Shown: positions 1-8,836 of the stretch, one piece after another
Layout: each line of letters opens with the position of its first letter
Position numbering within the stretch: position 1 is the stretch's first letter
Assembly (NCBI GenBank): GCA_003252075.1
Contig: QKDO01000053.1
Coordinates: 1-36,669 of the forward strand
DNA: 36,669 nucleotides
Direction of reading: 5' to 3'
From: Nitrospirota bacterium
Lineage (GTDB): Bacteria > Nitrospirota > Thermodesulfovibrionia > Thermodesulfovibrionales > UBA6898
Notes under the pieces: generated by a model
Told to the model about the DNA's origin: nothing
The model's database searches: none
The model's input: the letters and a program-made list of their open reading frames with translations, nothing else
Made by a program: the position numbers and the translations under genes

Positions 1-6
1 TGTTTC

Positions 7-225
7 ATGGCAAAAGAAGATAATATCGAAGTTCAAGGCACCATCGTTGAGACTCTTCCCAATGCTATGTTCAGGGTGGAACTTGAAAACGGCCAGGTCA
101 TTTTGGCATATGTTTCCGGCAAGATGAGGATGAATTTCATCAAGATTCTGCCAGGTGACAAAGTGACCATTGAGCTTTCTCCGTATGATCTGACAAAGGG
201 AAGAATTACGTACAGGTTTAAATAG
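7..225 (+). CDS. infA: Translation initiation factor IF-1
   Basis: Encodes a 72-residue protein of the usual IF-1 length and pattern. The N-terminus reads [13 protein letters not shown], and the central part ([11 protein letters not shown]...) is the single OB-fold S1-like domain that binds the 30S A site during initiation. Its stop is followed 18 bases later by rpmJ, the usual order at the start of the bacterial alpha operon (infA-rpmJ-rpsM). The window begins only six bases before the start codon, so the upstream signals cannot be seen. Identification is secure from the sequence pattern and the neighbours. Confidence 0.97.
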   Translation: MAKEDNIEVQGTIVETLPNAMFRVELENGQVILAYVSGKMRMNFIKILPGDKVTIELSPYDLTKGRITYRFK

Positions 226-243
226 GAACCAAGGAGTCAGGAC

Positions 244-357
244 ATGAAGGTTTGTTCGTCGGTAAAGCCAATCTGTTCAAAATGCAGGGTAATAAAGAGA
301 AAGGGTGTAATCAGAATTATTTGCGAAAACCCGAAGCATAAACAGCGTCAGGGTTAA
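244..357 (+). CDS. rpmJ: 50S ribosomal protein L36
   Basis: This 37-residue gene lies between infA and rpsM. The protein begins [19 protein letters not shown] and keeps the zinc-binding pattern CSKC, then a later Cys (IICENP) and a His (KHKQ), so it is the zinc-binding (C+) form of L36. A ribosome binding site (aaggag) lies just upstream of the ATG at 244. It is the smallest protein of the large subunit and sits near the peptidyl-transferase end of domain VI of 23S rRNA. Length and position are normal. Confidence 0.96.
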   Translation: MKVCSSVKPICSKCRVIKRKGVIRIICENPKHKQRQG

Positions 358-377
358 GGAAGGCAAGGAGGTTTACA

Positions 378-752
378 TTGGCAAGAATCGCCGGAGTTGA
401 TCTGCCCAAGAATGAACGTGTTGAAATCGGTCTCACCAGAATCTTCGGTATTGGTCGTGTACTTTCCAGTAAGATACTCGAAGAGATTGGGGTAAACCCG
501 GACATCCGGGTTAAGGATCTTACGGATGAGGACACGGTAAAGATAAGGGCAGTTTTAGAGAGGGATTATCGGGTAGAAGGTGACCTTCGTCGTGATATTT
601 CCATGAGTGTGAAACGGCTGACGGATATCGGCTGCTACCGCGGCATCAGACATAGGGCAGGATTGCCGCTCAGGGGGCAGCGGACGAAGACGAACGCTCG
701 CACGAGAAAGGGTCCGCGGAAGGCTGTTGTCGGAAAGAAGAAGGAGGCATAA
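378..752 (+). CDS. rpsM: 30S ribosomal protein S13
   Basis: The protein is 124 residues and begins (M)[19 protein letters not shown], the conserved S13 N-terminus. The C-terminal tail ([17 protein letters not shown]) is the conserved basic extension that contacts P-site tRNA. The start codon is TTG at 378, chosen because a strong AAGGAGG lies at 365-371 and because the family begins at exactly this residue. S13 sits in the head of the 30S subunit and makes intersubunit bridges. It is followed by rpsK after three bases. Confidence 0.97.
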   Translation: MARIAGVDLPKNERVEIGLTRIFGIGRVLSSKILEEIGVNPDIRVKDLTDEDTVKIRAVLERDYRVEGDLRRDISMSVKRLTDIGCYRGIRHRAGLPLRGQRTKTNARTRKGPRKAVVGKKKEA

Positions 753-755
753 AGG

Positions 756-1142
756 ATGGCTCAGAAAAAGCGCGGAGTCAAGAGGGACAAAAAGAGCATC
801 AGCAGTGGTGCTGCTTACATACAGGCTACGTTCAACAACACCATTGTGACGATCACCGATCCGATTGGCGGTGTCATCACGTGGGCAAGTTCCGGTAACC
901 TGGGGTTCAAGGGGTCCCGGAAGGGGACTCCCTATGCAGCTCAGATGGCCGCTGAGGCTGCGGCAAAAAAGGCCATTGATGCCGGCATGAAGCAGGTGGA
1001 TGTGTATGTGAAAGGCCCGGGAGCGGGGAGAGAGTCGGCAATCCGTGCGCTTCAGGCAGCAGGGCTTGACATCAATCTTATTAAGGATGTGACTCCTGTA
1101 CCACACAATGGATGCAGGCCGCCAAAGAGGAGGAGAGTGTAA
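756..1142 (+). CDS. rpsK: 30S ribosomal protein S11
   Basis: A 128-residue S11 protein. It has the conserved core ([16 protein letters not shown]) and the C-terminal RNA-binding end ([18 protein letters not shown]). The ATG at 756 follows the rpsM stop by three bases, with a GGAGG site inside the end of rpsM (742-746). S11 forms the platform of the 30S subunit and contacts the mRNA exit region. Its stop is followed after one base by the rpsD start, so translation is probably coupled. Confidence 0.97.
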   Translation: MAQKKRGVKRDKKSISSGAAYIQATFNNTIVTITDPIGGVITWASSGNLGFKGSRKGTPYAAQMAAEAAAKKAIDAGMKQVDVYVKGPGAGRESAIRALQAAGLDINLIKDVTPVPHNGCRPPKRRRV

Positions 1143-1143
1143 A

Positions 1144-1770
1144 TTGGCAAGATATTCTGATGCATTGTGCAGGATCTGTCGGAGGGAGACGGAAAAACTG
1201 TTTCTCAAGGGGGACAGGTGTTATACAGAGAAATGTGCGATTGAACGGAGACAGTATCCTCCGGGACAGCACGGGCAGCGGAGGGGTAAGCTCTCAGATT
1301 ATGGCGTTCAGCTTCGAGAGAAACAGAAAGTCAGGAAGATATACGGACTGCTGGAAGGTCAGTTCAGGAGCACCTTTGAAAGGGCAGAGCGTAAGAAGGG
1401 GGTAACCGGTGAGGTGCTTTTGCAGCTGCTCGAAGCACGGCTTGATAATGTTGTTTACCGGATGGGGTTTGCACCAAACAGAAACAGCGCTCGGCAGCTC
1501 GTGAATCACGGTCATTTTCTTGTTAACAGCAGGAAAGTGACCATCCCGTCATATGTTGTTCGTGTAGGCGATGTGGTGGAACTCAAAGAGGCAAGCAGAA
1601 GCATGGGCATCGTTACGGACAGTATCTCGAAGATGGAGCACCGAGGTCTGCCTGCTTGGCTCGAATTGGACGCCCAGAATTTTAAGGGGAAGGTCCTTCA
1701 GGTGCCGACACGTGAAGATATTCAGCTGACGGCGAATGAGCAGTTAATCGTCGAGTTGTATTCGAAGTAG
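1144..1770 (+). CDS. rpsD: 30S ribosomal protein S4
   Basis: 208 residues from a TTG start at 1144, (M)[18 protein letters not shown]. That start is chosen because it gives the normal S4 length and N-terminus; the frame is open further upstream to 1108, but this would overlap rpsK. A GGAGG site lies at 1129-1133. The N-terminal cysteines (CRIC, then C and C within RCYTEKC) form the zinc-binding type of S4. The S4 RNA-binding domain follows ([15 protein letters not shown]). S4 is a primary 16S rRNA binder and in many bacteria the translational repressor of this operon. Confidence 0.96.
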   Translation: MARYSDALCRICRRETEKLFLKGDRCYTEKCAIERRQYPPGQHGQRRGKLSDYGVQLREKQKVRKIYGLLEGQFRSTFERAERKKGVTGEVLLQLLEARLDNVVYRMGFAPNRNSARQLVNHGHFLVNSRKVTIPSYVVRVGDVVELKEASRSMGIVTDSISKMEHRGLPAWLELDAQNFKGKVLQVPTREDIQLTANEQLIVELYSK

Positions 1771-1848
1771 CGCCGGCAGCCGAGTTTGACTCCGATAACG
1801 AACATCAAGTATTAACGTATTATAAATTTGAGGCATACGGGAGGCCTG

Positions 1849-2841
1849 ATGAACCTGAAGAAAAAAGGCTTTCAGCTACCTGAAAAGATCAGGTTTGATG
1901 AAGAAACATTAACTGATACATACGGCAAGATCGTTGTTGAGCCGCTCGAACGCGGTTATGGCACGACCCTAGGTAATTCCCTGAGAAGAGTGATCCTTTC
2001 CTCTCTCGAGGGCGCGGCCATAACAGCCGTAAAAATCTCTGGGGCTCTTCATGAATTTTCATCCATCAATGGAGTTAAGGAAGATGTCATCGATATTATT
2101 CTTAATCTGAAGAAGTTGCGGTTCAAGTTTCATGGCGATGGCACCAAGATCGCTACATTCAGCGTAAAGGGACCTGCACAGGTGACCGGCACGGATCTCC
2201 AGTGCGATTCAGCCATTGAGATGCTCACTCCAAAGCAGGAGGTTGCAACGCTGGACAAGGATACGAACTTCAATGCAGAGGTGCATATCAGAAAAGGGAA
2301 GGGGTATCTTACTTCTGAATACGGCAAGGAAGACCTCCCTGTAGGCATGATTGCCGTCGATGCAGCTTTTTCGCCAATAACCAAGGTGAATTACTCGGTC
2401 GAAAAGACGAGAGTCGGTCGGGCTACGGATTTCGATCGCCTAATCTTGGAGATCTGGACAGACGGGAGCGTTACGCCACAGAAGGCTCTTTCGCAGGCAG
2501 CCTCCATCCTTATTGAGCACCTGGATCTTTTTATAGCTGATGAAGAATTCATGGAAAGCACAACAGAGGATGCAGCTGCAATTGCCGATGACGCAGGTGA
2601 CGCTTCTTCAAACCCTAATCTTTTCAAGACGGTTGATGAACTTGAGCTTTCGGTCCGCTCATATAACTGTCTGAAGAATGCTGACATTAAGACCATAGCA
2701 GAGCTGGTACAGAAGACCGAGCCGGAGATGCTCAAAACAAAGAATTTTGGCAGGAAGTCGCTTAATGAGATCAAGGAGATCCTCGGTCGTATGGGCCTCC
2801 ATCTCGGCATGAAGATTGACCTCGATGCTGCCAATAAATAA
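1849..2841 (+). CDS. rpoA: RNA polymerase alpha subunit
   Basis: 330 residues from ATG 1849, with a GGGAGG site eight bases upstream. A TTG at 1828 in the same frame is a poorer start. The N-terminal assembly domain is intact ([22 protein letters not shown]-type motif, here with RRVILSS). The C-terminal domain that binds UP elements and activators is present ([16 protein letters not shown], then [10 protein letters not shown]). An acidic linker of roughly 30 residues joins the two domains. The gene sits in its usual place between rpsD and rplQ. Confidence 0.97.
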   Translation: [330 protein letters not shown]

Positions 2842-2868
2842 CAGCATAAAGACCGGAGGAAATAGAGA

Positions 2869-3303
2869 ATGCGTCACAAGGTAGATGGAAGGCTTTTTGG
2901 AAGACCCTCGAACCAGAGAAAGGCGCTGTTGCGCGGGATTGTTACGGCGCTCCTGGAAAACCAGAGGATAGAGACGACCGTTGCAAAAGCTAAAGAGGCA
3001 AAACGCATTGCCGAAAGGATGATAGCATTTGGCATCAAGGGCGATCTCCACTCAAAGAGACAGGTTCTTGCGTATGTTACCGACCGGGATGTTGCTTCCA
3101 AGCTCTTTAGCGAAATTGCTCCCCGTTTCTCCGGAAGAAATGGCGGCTATCTGAGGCTGGTTCAGACCAGGCAGCGGCTTAAGGATTCTGCTCCCATGGC
3201 GATCCTTGAGCTCGTCGATTATGAGGCGATCAAGAAGCCGAAGGGGAAGGCTGCCAAGACAGAAAAGGCGGGTAAGACCGAGAAGAAAGAGAAGGCACAG
3301 TGA
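2869..3303 (+). CDS. rplQ: 50S ribosomal protein L17
   Basis: A 144-residue L17. The first 20 residues (MRHKVDGRLFGRPSNQRKAL) are a clear match to the family. The last 25 or so residues are a Lys/Ala/Glu-rich extension (KGKAAKTEKAGKTEKKEK) that many L17 proteins lack. GGAGG upstream at 2855-2859 supports the start. L17 is the last ribosomal protein of the operon and lies near the peptide exit tunnel. Its stop overlaps the GTG of a tiny ORF (see 3300). Confidence 0.97.
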   Translation: MRHKVDGRLFGRPSNQRKALLRGIVTALLENQRIETTVAKAKEAKRIAERMIAFGIKGDLHSKRQVLAYVTDRDVASKLFSEIAPRFSGRNGGYLRLVQTRQRLKDSAPMAILELVDYEAIKKPKGKAAKTEKAGKTEKKEKAQ

Positions 3304-3440
3304 ACGACGCTCTTGTCGCTCTCGGGGTCGTTGTGGTCTGGATCATCCTCCAGGTCTTCGTCTTTCCCCGGCTTGGCGTACCCACCTGAGCAGTTCCAGA
3401 ACCGAAGGCCTCAGGGAAGGTCAAGAAATCCTGCAAATAG
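3300..3440 (+). CDS. Tiny membrane protein; candidate UGA (selenocysteine) read-through
   Basis: A GTG at 3300 overlaps the rplQ stop (GTGA) and opens a 29-codon frame. It encodes one hydrophobic helix (ALVALGVVVVWIILQVFVF) followed by PRLGVPT and a TGA at 3387-3389. Beyond the TGA the same frame runs 16 more codons, a Pro/Lys/Ser tail ending SGKVKKSCK, to a TAG at 3438-3440. That TAG is only two bases before the operon terminator. If UGA is read as selenocysteine the product is 46 residues, with a Sec after the membrane helix and a Cys near the C-terminus. A 5-bp hairpin (GGCCU/AGGUC, loop CAGGGA) begins 17 bases after the UGA, but it is weak and its first two loop bases are not G. If UGA is a stop, this is only a 29-residue membrane peptide. 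I do not recognise a named family. The coordinates give the read-through form. Confidence 0.45.
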
Positions 3441-3442
3441 CG

Positions 3443-3470
3443 AGGGCTCGCAAGAGCCCTTTTCATTTTT
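3443..3470 (+). terminator. Rho-independent terminator of the alpha operon
   Basis: A perfect 7-bp stem (agggctc / gagccct) with a gcaa tetraloop is followed by tttcattttt. It lies directly after the last frame of the ribosomal operon and before the smc promoter. Confidence 0.9.
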
Positions 3471-3568
3471 CTCCTGCTCATAAAGAATGCATGTTGCATT
3501 GCGTCATCGGGATATATGCTACGCTGAACCCTGATAGGGAAATCGCTCATGATGAAGGACTAAATTGC

Positions 3569-3598
3569 TTGTCAGTGAATTTTGAGATAGGGTATACT
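3569..3598 (+). promoter_or_regulatory. Sigma70-type promoter for smc
   Basis: The -35 TTGTCA (3569-3574) and the -10 TATACT (3593-3598) are separated by 18 bases, in the gap between the operon terminator and smc. The expected transcription start is near 3605, which gives a leader of about 33 bases. No clear Shine-Dalgarno precedes the smc ATG. The remaining part of the 3471-3637 gap shows nothing else I can support. Confidence 0.6.
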
Positions 3599-3637
3599 AA
3601 CAAACCAAACAGAGGTCGTATTCATTTCTAAAAAAAC

Positions 3638-6600
3638 ATGCGCATCGAAAAAATCGAACTTATAGGATTCAAGTCTTTCGCAGACAAAACCTTGTTCAGC
3701 CTTCACCCGGGCATAACATGCATAGTCGGTCCCAACGGATGCGGCAAGAGCAATATCGTAGATGCCTTCCGCTGGGTTCTTGGCGAACAGAGTGCAAAGA
3801 GCCTTAGAGGCGAAAAGATGGAAGAGGTCATCTTTAACGGATCAGTTTCCAAAAAACAGAAAGGTATGGCGGAGGTCACGCTCCTTGTTTCAGGCCTTGC
3901 TACGACCTCGCTGCAGGGTAACGGGGGTGGTCCCTCGGATATGGTGTCGGTCACCCGCCGGCTCTTTCGTTCGGGAGAGAGCGAGTACATGCTCAACAAG
4001 CAGCCCTGCAGACTGAAGGACATCAAGGACGTGTTCCTTGATACGGGACTCGACTTCAAAAGTTATTCGATCCTTGAACAAGGAAGGATAGGAGCTATCC
4101 TGAATTCTAAGCCTCTTGAGAGAAGGTTCATCATTGAGGAAGTCGCGGGGGTAATGAAGTATAAAGTGAGAAAGGCTGAGGCCCTTTCCAAGCTTGAATC
4201 TTCCCGCCTCAACCTTGCACGCGTCAATGACATCATCACAGAGGTCAAAAAACAGATCAATATCCTTGACCGACTTGCCAAAAAGGCCGAACGCTATAAG
4301 AAGCTTCAGGCAGAACTGAATGCGATAGAGCTGAAGATTGCCCGCAGAGAATACCAGAAATTTACCGATTCCCTCGCCGCAATAAGCGAGGAGTACGGGA
4401 TATTGAAGGAAAAAGAAGCGATAACGGGAGCAGAGATTACAGAGATCGAAAACAGGACGCAAATGCGGAGGATCAATCTCGTCGAACGGGAAAAGGCGCT
4501 CGATGTTGTCCAAAAAGAATTTCAGGTGGTTGAAAGGAATATGGCCGAGCTGAACAGGCTCATTGCCGTGAGCCGACAGGATATAAGCAATAATGAGGAG
4601 TTTTACCGCCGTCTTTTTGCGCAGGCGGAGGAGGTAGAACAGCGGATAACAGATCTTGCTGCCAAATACGCCGAACTGGCTGCAAGCAGCGTAAGAATCT
4701 CCGAAGAAATCGAGGCGGCCACGGATGTTCTCAAGGAGAAGGCTGACACGTTCAAGTTGATCGAGCAGGAGCTTGCAGAAAAAGAGTATGCAATCGAGGA
4801 AAAGAGGCGGGGAATATTCAGGATTTCTGAGGAGGTAAGCAAGGCGAGAAACGAGATGTCCCGGCATCAGACATCGCTTGAATCATTGGAGAAGAAAGAA
4901 GCACTTGCAATTACTGAATCCGAAGAAGCCAGGAAGATGCTGAGAGAAGTAGATGCTGCGATAGTGGCTGGTGAATCGGAGATACTCGGGAGAAATAACG
5001 AAGCCCTCTTGCTGAAGGAGAAGAAGGATGTCCTGGGCCGTGAGCTCTCCTCCCAGAAAGCGGTATTTGAACTGAACACCAAGGCTCTTGCCGAAGCGAG
5101 AGAAGATCTTGCATCTCATGTTTCGCGGCTCGACTCGCTTAAAGAGATTGTGCTGGATAAGCCCACGAGAGAACTCCTTTCTGCGAGCGGTACGATTCGG
5201 CTTAAAGCGTCTGTTTCAGATGCTATTGAGGTTCAGGCTGCGTATGAAAAAGCTATTGAAAATGCGCTTTCCGAGAAAGCGGATTCATTTGTTGTCGAAT
5301 CCCGGGAAGACATCGAAAAGGCGATAGCGTCGCTGAAGGGCAAATCTCTTGACAAGACATCCTTCATTGCGGTGACCCCTCCTCCCGTCATACTTTCCGG
5401 CGAGGTACCCGGCAGCATTGTGGGAAGGGCTCTTGACTTCGTGCAGGTCAGGGATGGTTATGAGAAGATAGCTGAGAATCTCCTTGGCAATATTGTCATT
5501 GTTTCTGATGTGAAGACTGCACTGGAACTGCGACAGGTTTCTGACCGCTTCCTGATCGTTACGGTTGCGGGAGAAGTTGTTGATCACTCAGGAGCAGTGA
5601 TTGTAGGGGGAGAGCGGGGGATATTTCGCAGAAAGCGCGAGATACGCGAAATTGAACAGCAGATCGAGGAGAAAAGGGCTGCTATTGAATCCAGAAATCA
5701 GGAGATACGGCTTGTTCAGGGATCTGTGCTATCAAAAGAAGAAGAGATACGGAATGTGGAAGCTGCTCTTCACGGATTCGAGAAGGAGATTTCTCTGGCA
5801 CGCTTAACGGTTGAGAATTATATTGCGGACAAGGAAAGGGTCAGCAGAAAACTGTCATTCTTTTCTTTGGAACTTGAGCAGGTAAGCAGGGAAAAAGAGA
5901 TGACTGGGAGACTGATTGCTCAAGCCGAGACAGAGGTGTGTTCTCTGGAATCAAGAAAGAGCGCGATGGAGAATGAATTGCAGGGGCTTCAGGATGGTAT
6001 TTCGCAGAAGAAGGATGAGAAGGAGCTACTCCGCACAGAGGTAACCGATCTCAGGATGCAGGCGGCAGCAAACCGCGAGCGTTTTGATGCCACCAGGAAT
6101 GAGATGGAAGCTTCCACGAAAACAAGTGAAGAACTCGTCGGGAAAAAGGACGAGATCCGGGATGAGATAGCCTCGGTTCGCACAAGGATGGCACAGAGGA
6201 GGACGGAGATCGGTGAACATGAGACAAGCCTCCAGCAACTTGCAGGTCATGCGGACGCTCTGGGGCAGGATATCGGCGCACGCAAGGAAGACATAGCTCA
6301 AGAGAACGAGGAACTTCTGGCGGTCGAGCACGATCTCAAGTTTCTGAGGCAACAGGCGTCAGTTGCCACGGCAAGGATAGCAGAGCTCGATGTCGCACGC
6401 GCTGAACACAGGATGAAGATCGGGAACATCGCCGAGAACATCAGGAACAACTTCGGGGAAGAGATCGACCAGGTGGAGCTTGGGGATGTTACACCCGAGG
6501 AAGAGGCGAGGGCAGCTGAACTCAAGGGCAAGATACAGGAGATTGGCCCGGTGAATCTCGGGACGCTTGACGAATATGAAGAGCTGCGGACGCGCTATGA

Positions 6601-7141
6601 GTTCATGACGAGACAGCAGGAGGACCTGAGCAAGTCTATTGCTGAACTTGAAGAGGCGATAGCGAAGATCAACAGCACAACGAGGAAAAGGCTTCGGGAG
6701 GCTTTTGATATGCTCAAGACCAAGTTCGCAGAAGTCTTTACTACGCTCTTTGGTGGCGGGAGGGCTGAGCTTGTGCTTACGGACGAGGGCAATATTCTCG
6801 AAACAGGTCTCGACATCATTGCGCAGCCTCCCGGTAAGAGGATTCAGAACATTCATTTGCTGTCCGGAGGAGAGCAGGCGCTGACGGCACTCGCCCTCCA
6901 GTTTGCAAGCTTTCTTATCAAACCTACACCGCTCTGCATTCTTGACGAGGCTGATGCACCCCTTGACGAATCGAATACCGAGAGATATTCGCGCATGCTT
7001 CACGGGCTATCGCAGGATACGCAGTTTATTGTTGTTACGCATAACAGGACCACGATGAACGTTGCACAGCATCTTTATGGAATCACGATGGAGGAAGCGG
7101 GGGTCTCAAAGGTAATCTCAATGCAGTTTGCCGAGGTCTGA
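3638..7141 (+). CDS. smc: Chromosome segregation ATPase SMC
   Basis: A 1167-residue protein with the full SMC layout. The N-terminal head has Walker A GPNGCGKSN (about residues 31-39). Two long coiled coils flank a hinge at about residues 500-650. The C-terminal head has the ABC signature LLSGGEQ (near 1074-1080) and Walker B CILDEADAPLD. SMC dimers, with ScpA and ScpB, extrude DNA loops and organise the chromosome. scpA and scpB are not in the window. The gene has its own promoter, and its stop is one base from the PilZ gene start. Length is normal and there is no sign of damage. Confidence 0.97.
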   Translation: MRIEKIELIGFKSFADKTLFSLHPGITCIVGPNGCGKSNIVDAFRWVLGEQSAKSLRGEKMEEVIFNGSVSKKQKGMAEVTLLVSGLATTSLQGNGGGPSDMVSVTRRLFRSGESEYMLNKQPCRLKDIKDVFLDTGLDFKSYSILEQGRIGAILNSKPLERRFIIEEVAGVMKYKVRKAEALSKLESSRLNLARVNDIITEVKKQINILDRLAKKAERYKKLQAELNAIELKIARREYQKFTDSLAAISEEYGILKEKEAITGAEITEIENRTQMRRINLVEREKALDVVQKEFQVVERNMAELNRLIAVSRQDISNNEEFYRRLFAQAEEVEQRITDLAAKYAELAASSVRISEEIEAATDVLKEKADTFKLIEQELAEKEYAIEEKRRGIFRISEEVSKARNEMSRHQTSLESLEKKEALAITESEEARKMLREVDAAIVAGESEILGRNNEALLLKEKKDVLGRELSSQKAVFELNTKALAEAREDLASHVSRLDSLKEIVLDKPTRELLSASGTIRLKASVSDAIEVQAAYEKAIENALSEKADSFVVESREDIEKAIASLKGKSLDKTSFIAVTPPPVILSGEVPGSIVGRALDFVQVRDGYEKIAENLLGNIVIVSDVKTALELRQVSDRFLIVTVAGEVVDHSGAVIVGGERGIFRRKREIREIEQQIEEKRAAIESRNQEIRLVQGSVLSKEEEIRNVEAALHGFEKEISLARLTVENYIADKERVSRKLSFFSLELEQVSREKEMTGRLIAQAETEVCSLESRKSAMENELQGLQDGISQKKDEKELLRTEVTDLRMQAAANRERFDATRNEMEASTKTSEELVGKKDEIRDEIASVRTRMAQRRTEIGEHETSLQQLAGHADALGQDIGARKEDIAQENEELLAVEHDLKFLRQQASVATARIAELDVARAEHRMKIGNIAENIRNNFGEEIDQVELGDVTPEEEARAAELKGKIQEIGPVNLGTLDEYEELRTRYEFMTRQQEDLSKSIAELEEAIAKINSTTRKRLREAFDMLKTKFAEVFTTLFGGGRAELVLTDEGNILETGLDIIAQPPGKRIQNIHLLSGGEQALTALALQFASFLIKPTPLCILDEADAPLDESNTERYSRMLHGLSQDTQFIVVTHNRTTMNVAQHLYGITMEEAGVSKVISMQFAEV

Positions 7142-7142
7142 G

Positions 7143-7481
7143 ATGGACAAGAGAGGTGCGAAACGGCTTGCAGTCAGGGGGCAGGTTTCTGGCAGGATGG
7201 TCCTGGTGGAAAGCCTTGAAGTAGAAGATATCAGTATGACGGGTATCCGCTTCAGGAGTATGAGGCGTGTGGGCATGAATAGCCGACACAGGATCAGGAT
7301 CGAGCGCGGAGACGTTTCAATTGTTCTCAAGGGAAATATTGTAAGATCTACCTTTAAGGGTCTGCAGCAGAGAGAAGCGAAGAGCATGCCTGTTTATGAG
7401 GTTGGCATGCACTTTGAAAGCATGTCTGACAAAGAGAAGCAGACCCTCGAGAAGCTCATCAGCATCCTCGATAATGAATAG
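7143..7481 (+). CDS. PilZ domain protein (c-di-GMP receptor)
   Basis: A 112-residue single-domain protein, with ATG one base after the smc stop. It has both PilZ binding motifs: an RxxxR near the N-terminus (RGAKR, residues 4-8) and D-x-S-x-x-G (DISMTG) about 27 residues later, followed by a beta-barrel-like stretch. PilZ domains bind cyclic di-GMP and switch motility, secretion or polysaccharide functions, but nothing nearby shows the output here. The gene overlaps the next one by eight bases, so smc, pilZ and glcD are probably translated from one message. Confidence 0.85.
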   Translation: MDKRGAKRLAVRGQVSGRMVLVESLEVEDISMTGIRFRSMRRVGMNSRHRIRIERGDVSIVLKGNIVRSTFKGLQQREAKSMPVYEVGMHFESMSDKEKQTLEKLISILDNE

Positions 7482-8826
7482 TCTTTCAGATCTTCTTCCT
7501 GGAAGAGTATCCTTTGCACCGGAAGACCTTCTCTGCTATGGATTTGACGCCTCGGGCTTTGATGTTTACCCTATGGCTGTTGTATGGGCAGAGGATGTAC
7601 TCGATGTCGTCAAGGTCATGCGTTATGCCTATGATCATGATATTCCCATTGTCCCCCGCGGGGCCGGATCAGGTATGACCGGAGGCGCAGTCCCCTCAAA
7701 AGGAGCAATCGTTTTGAGCACGGAAAGGATGAATCGGATTCTTGAGATCAACCGGGATGATCTCACGGTTCTCGTAGAGCCCGGCGTTGTTAACGGCAGA
7801 ATGCAGCGGGAACTCGAACGGCACGGGCTGTTCTATCCCCCTGACCCCTCAAGCCTGAACTTCTGTACGATTGGCGGCAACGTTGCGGAGAATGCCGGCG
7901 GTGCGCGTGCACTCAAATACGGCGTGACGAGGGATTACGTCCTGGGACTGGAGGCAGTGCTTCCTGATGGCAGAATCATAACAACCGGCGTCAGGACGGC
8001 CAAGGGCGTGGTCGGCTACGATCTCACCAGACTCCTTGTTGGTTCAGAAGGCACGCTCGCCATGATCACAAAAATAAGACTCAAGGTGCTCCCCCTGCCG
8101 GAGGCCGTCATAACGCTCCTTGCGCTCTTTCGTAATCTTGAACCTGCGGGCGAGTCTGTTCAGCATATCATTTCCGAAGGCATCGTGCCGAGGGCTCTGG
8201 AATTCCTTGATGCCGAAACCATACGTGCTGTAGAGAGCTATAAATCAGTGGGCCTTCCAGATGATATTGAGGCCATGCTCCTCATCGAGATCGACGGAGC
8301 CCCTTCCGTCATCATGCGCGACGCGGAGAAGATATCGACGGTCTGCAAGAAGCTCGGCGGAGAGATCATCATGGCAGAAAACGAACTTGCACGCATGAAG
8401 CTCTGGGAAGCGCGGCGCGCCATTTCTCCCGCACTTTTTCATATTAGTCCGACGAAGATCAATGAGGATATTGTGGTGCCGAGGAGCAGGTTGGCCGACA
8501 TGCTCAAAAGGCTGAAAATGCTCTCAGAAAGCACAGGGATCAGGATAGTGAATTTCGGGCATGCGGGAGACGGAAATATCCATGTGAACCTTATGGTGGA
8601 CAGAACAAAAAAGAAAGAGTACGAAAGGGCGCAAAAACTCGTTGAAGAGATATTCAGGATCACCCTTGAACTGGGTGGCACAATATCGGGCGAGCACGGC
8701 ATCGGACTTACAAAGCAGGACTATATCACCATGGAAATCCATCCGGCAGAGCTCGAACTCATGAAGAAGATCAAACAGACATTTGATCCGAAAAACCTGC
8801 TAAACCCGGGCAAGATATTCCCCTGA
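7474..8826 (+). CDS. glcD: FAD-linked oxidase, GlcD / D-lactate dehydrogenase family
   Basis: 450 residues from ATG 7474, which overlaps the PilZ stop. An earlier in-frame start at 7396 would lie deep inside the PilZ gene. The FAD-binding PCMH domain shows PRGAGSGMTGG and GGNVAENAGGARALKYG. The C-terminal FAD-oxidase domain shows GHAGDGNIHVN and SGEHGIGLTK. Family members oxidise glycolate, D-lactate or related 2-hydroxy acids and usually pass electrons to an iron-sulfur GlcF-type partner. No such partner is adjacent (DsrK far downstream has the related CCG fold, but belongs to another complex). The substrate cannot be settled from sequence. Confidence 0.9.
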   Translation: MNSLSDLLPGRVSFAPEDLLCYGFDASGFDVYPMAVVWAEDVLDVVKVMRYAYDHDIPIVPRGAGSGMTGGAVPSKGAIVLSTERMNRILEINRDDLTVLVEPGVVNGRMQRELERHGLFYPPDPSSLNFCTIGGNVAENAGGARALKYGVTRDYVLGLEAVLPDGRIITTGVRTAKGVVGYDLTRLLVGSEGTLAMITKIRLKVLPLPEAVITLLALFRNLEPAGESVQHIISEGIVPRALEFLDAETIRAVESYKSVGLPDDIEAMLLIEIDGAPSVIMRDAEKISTVCKKLGGEIIMAENELARMKLWEARRAISPALFHISPTKINEDIVVPRSRLADMLKRLKMLSESTGIRIVNFGHAGDGNIHVNLMVDRTKKKEYERAQKLVEEIFRITLELGGTISGEHGIGLTKQDYITMEIHPAELELMKKIKQTFDPKNLLNPGKIFP

Positions 8827-8836
8827 GAAAGCTGAT

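Noticed and set aside
3890-4867. Long minus-strand open frame inside smc
   Set aside because: It overlaps an intact smc gene, has no domain pattern, and is the expected shadow of the coiled-coil codons.
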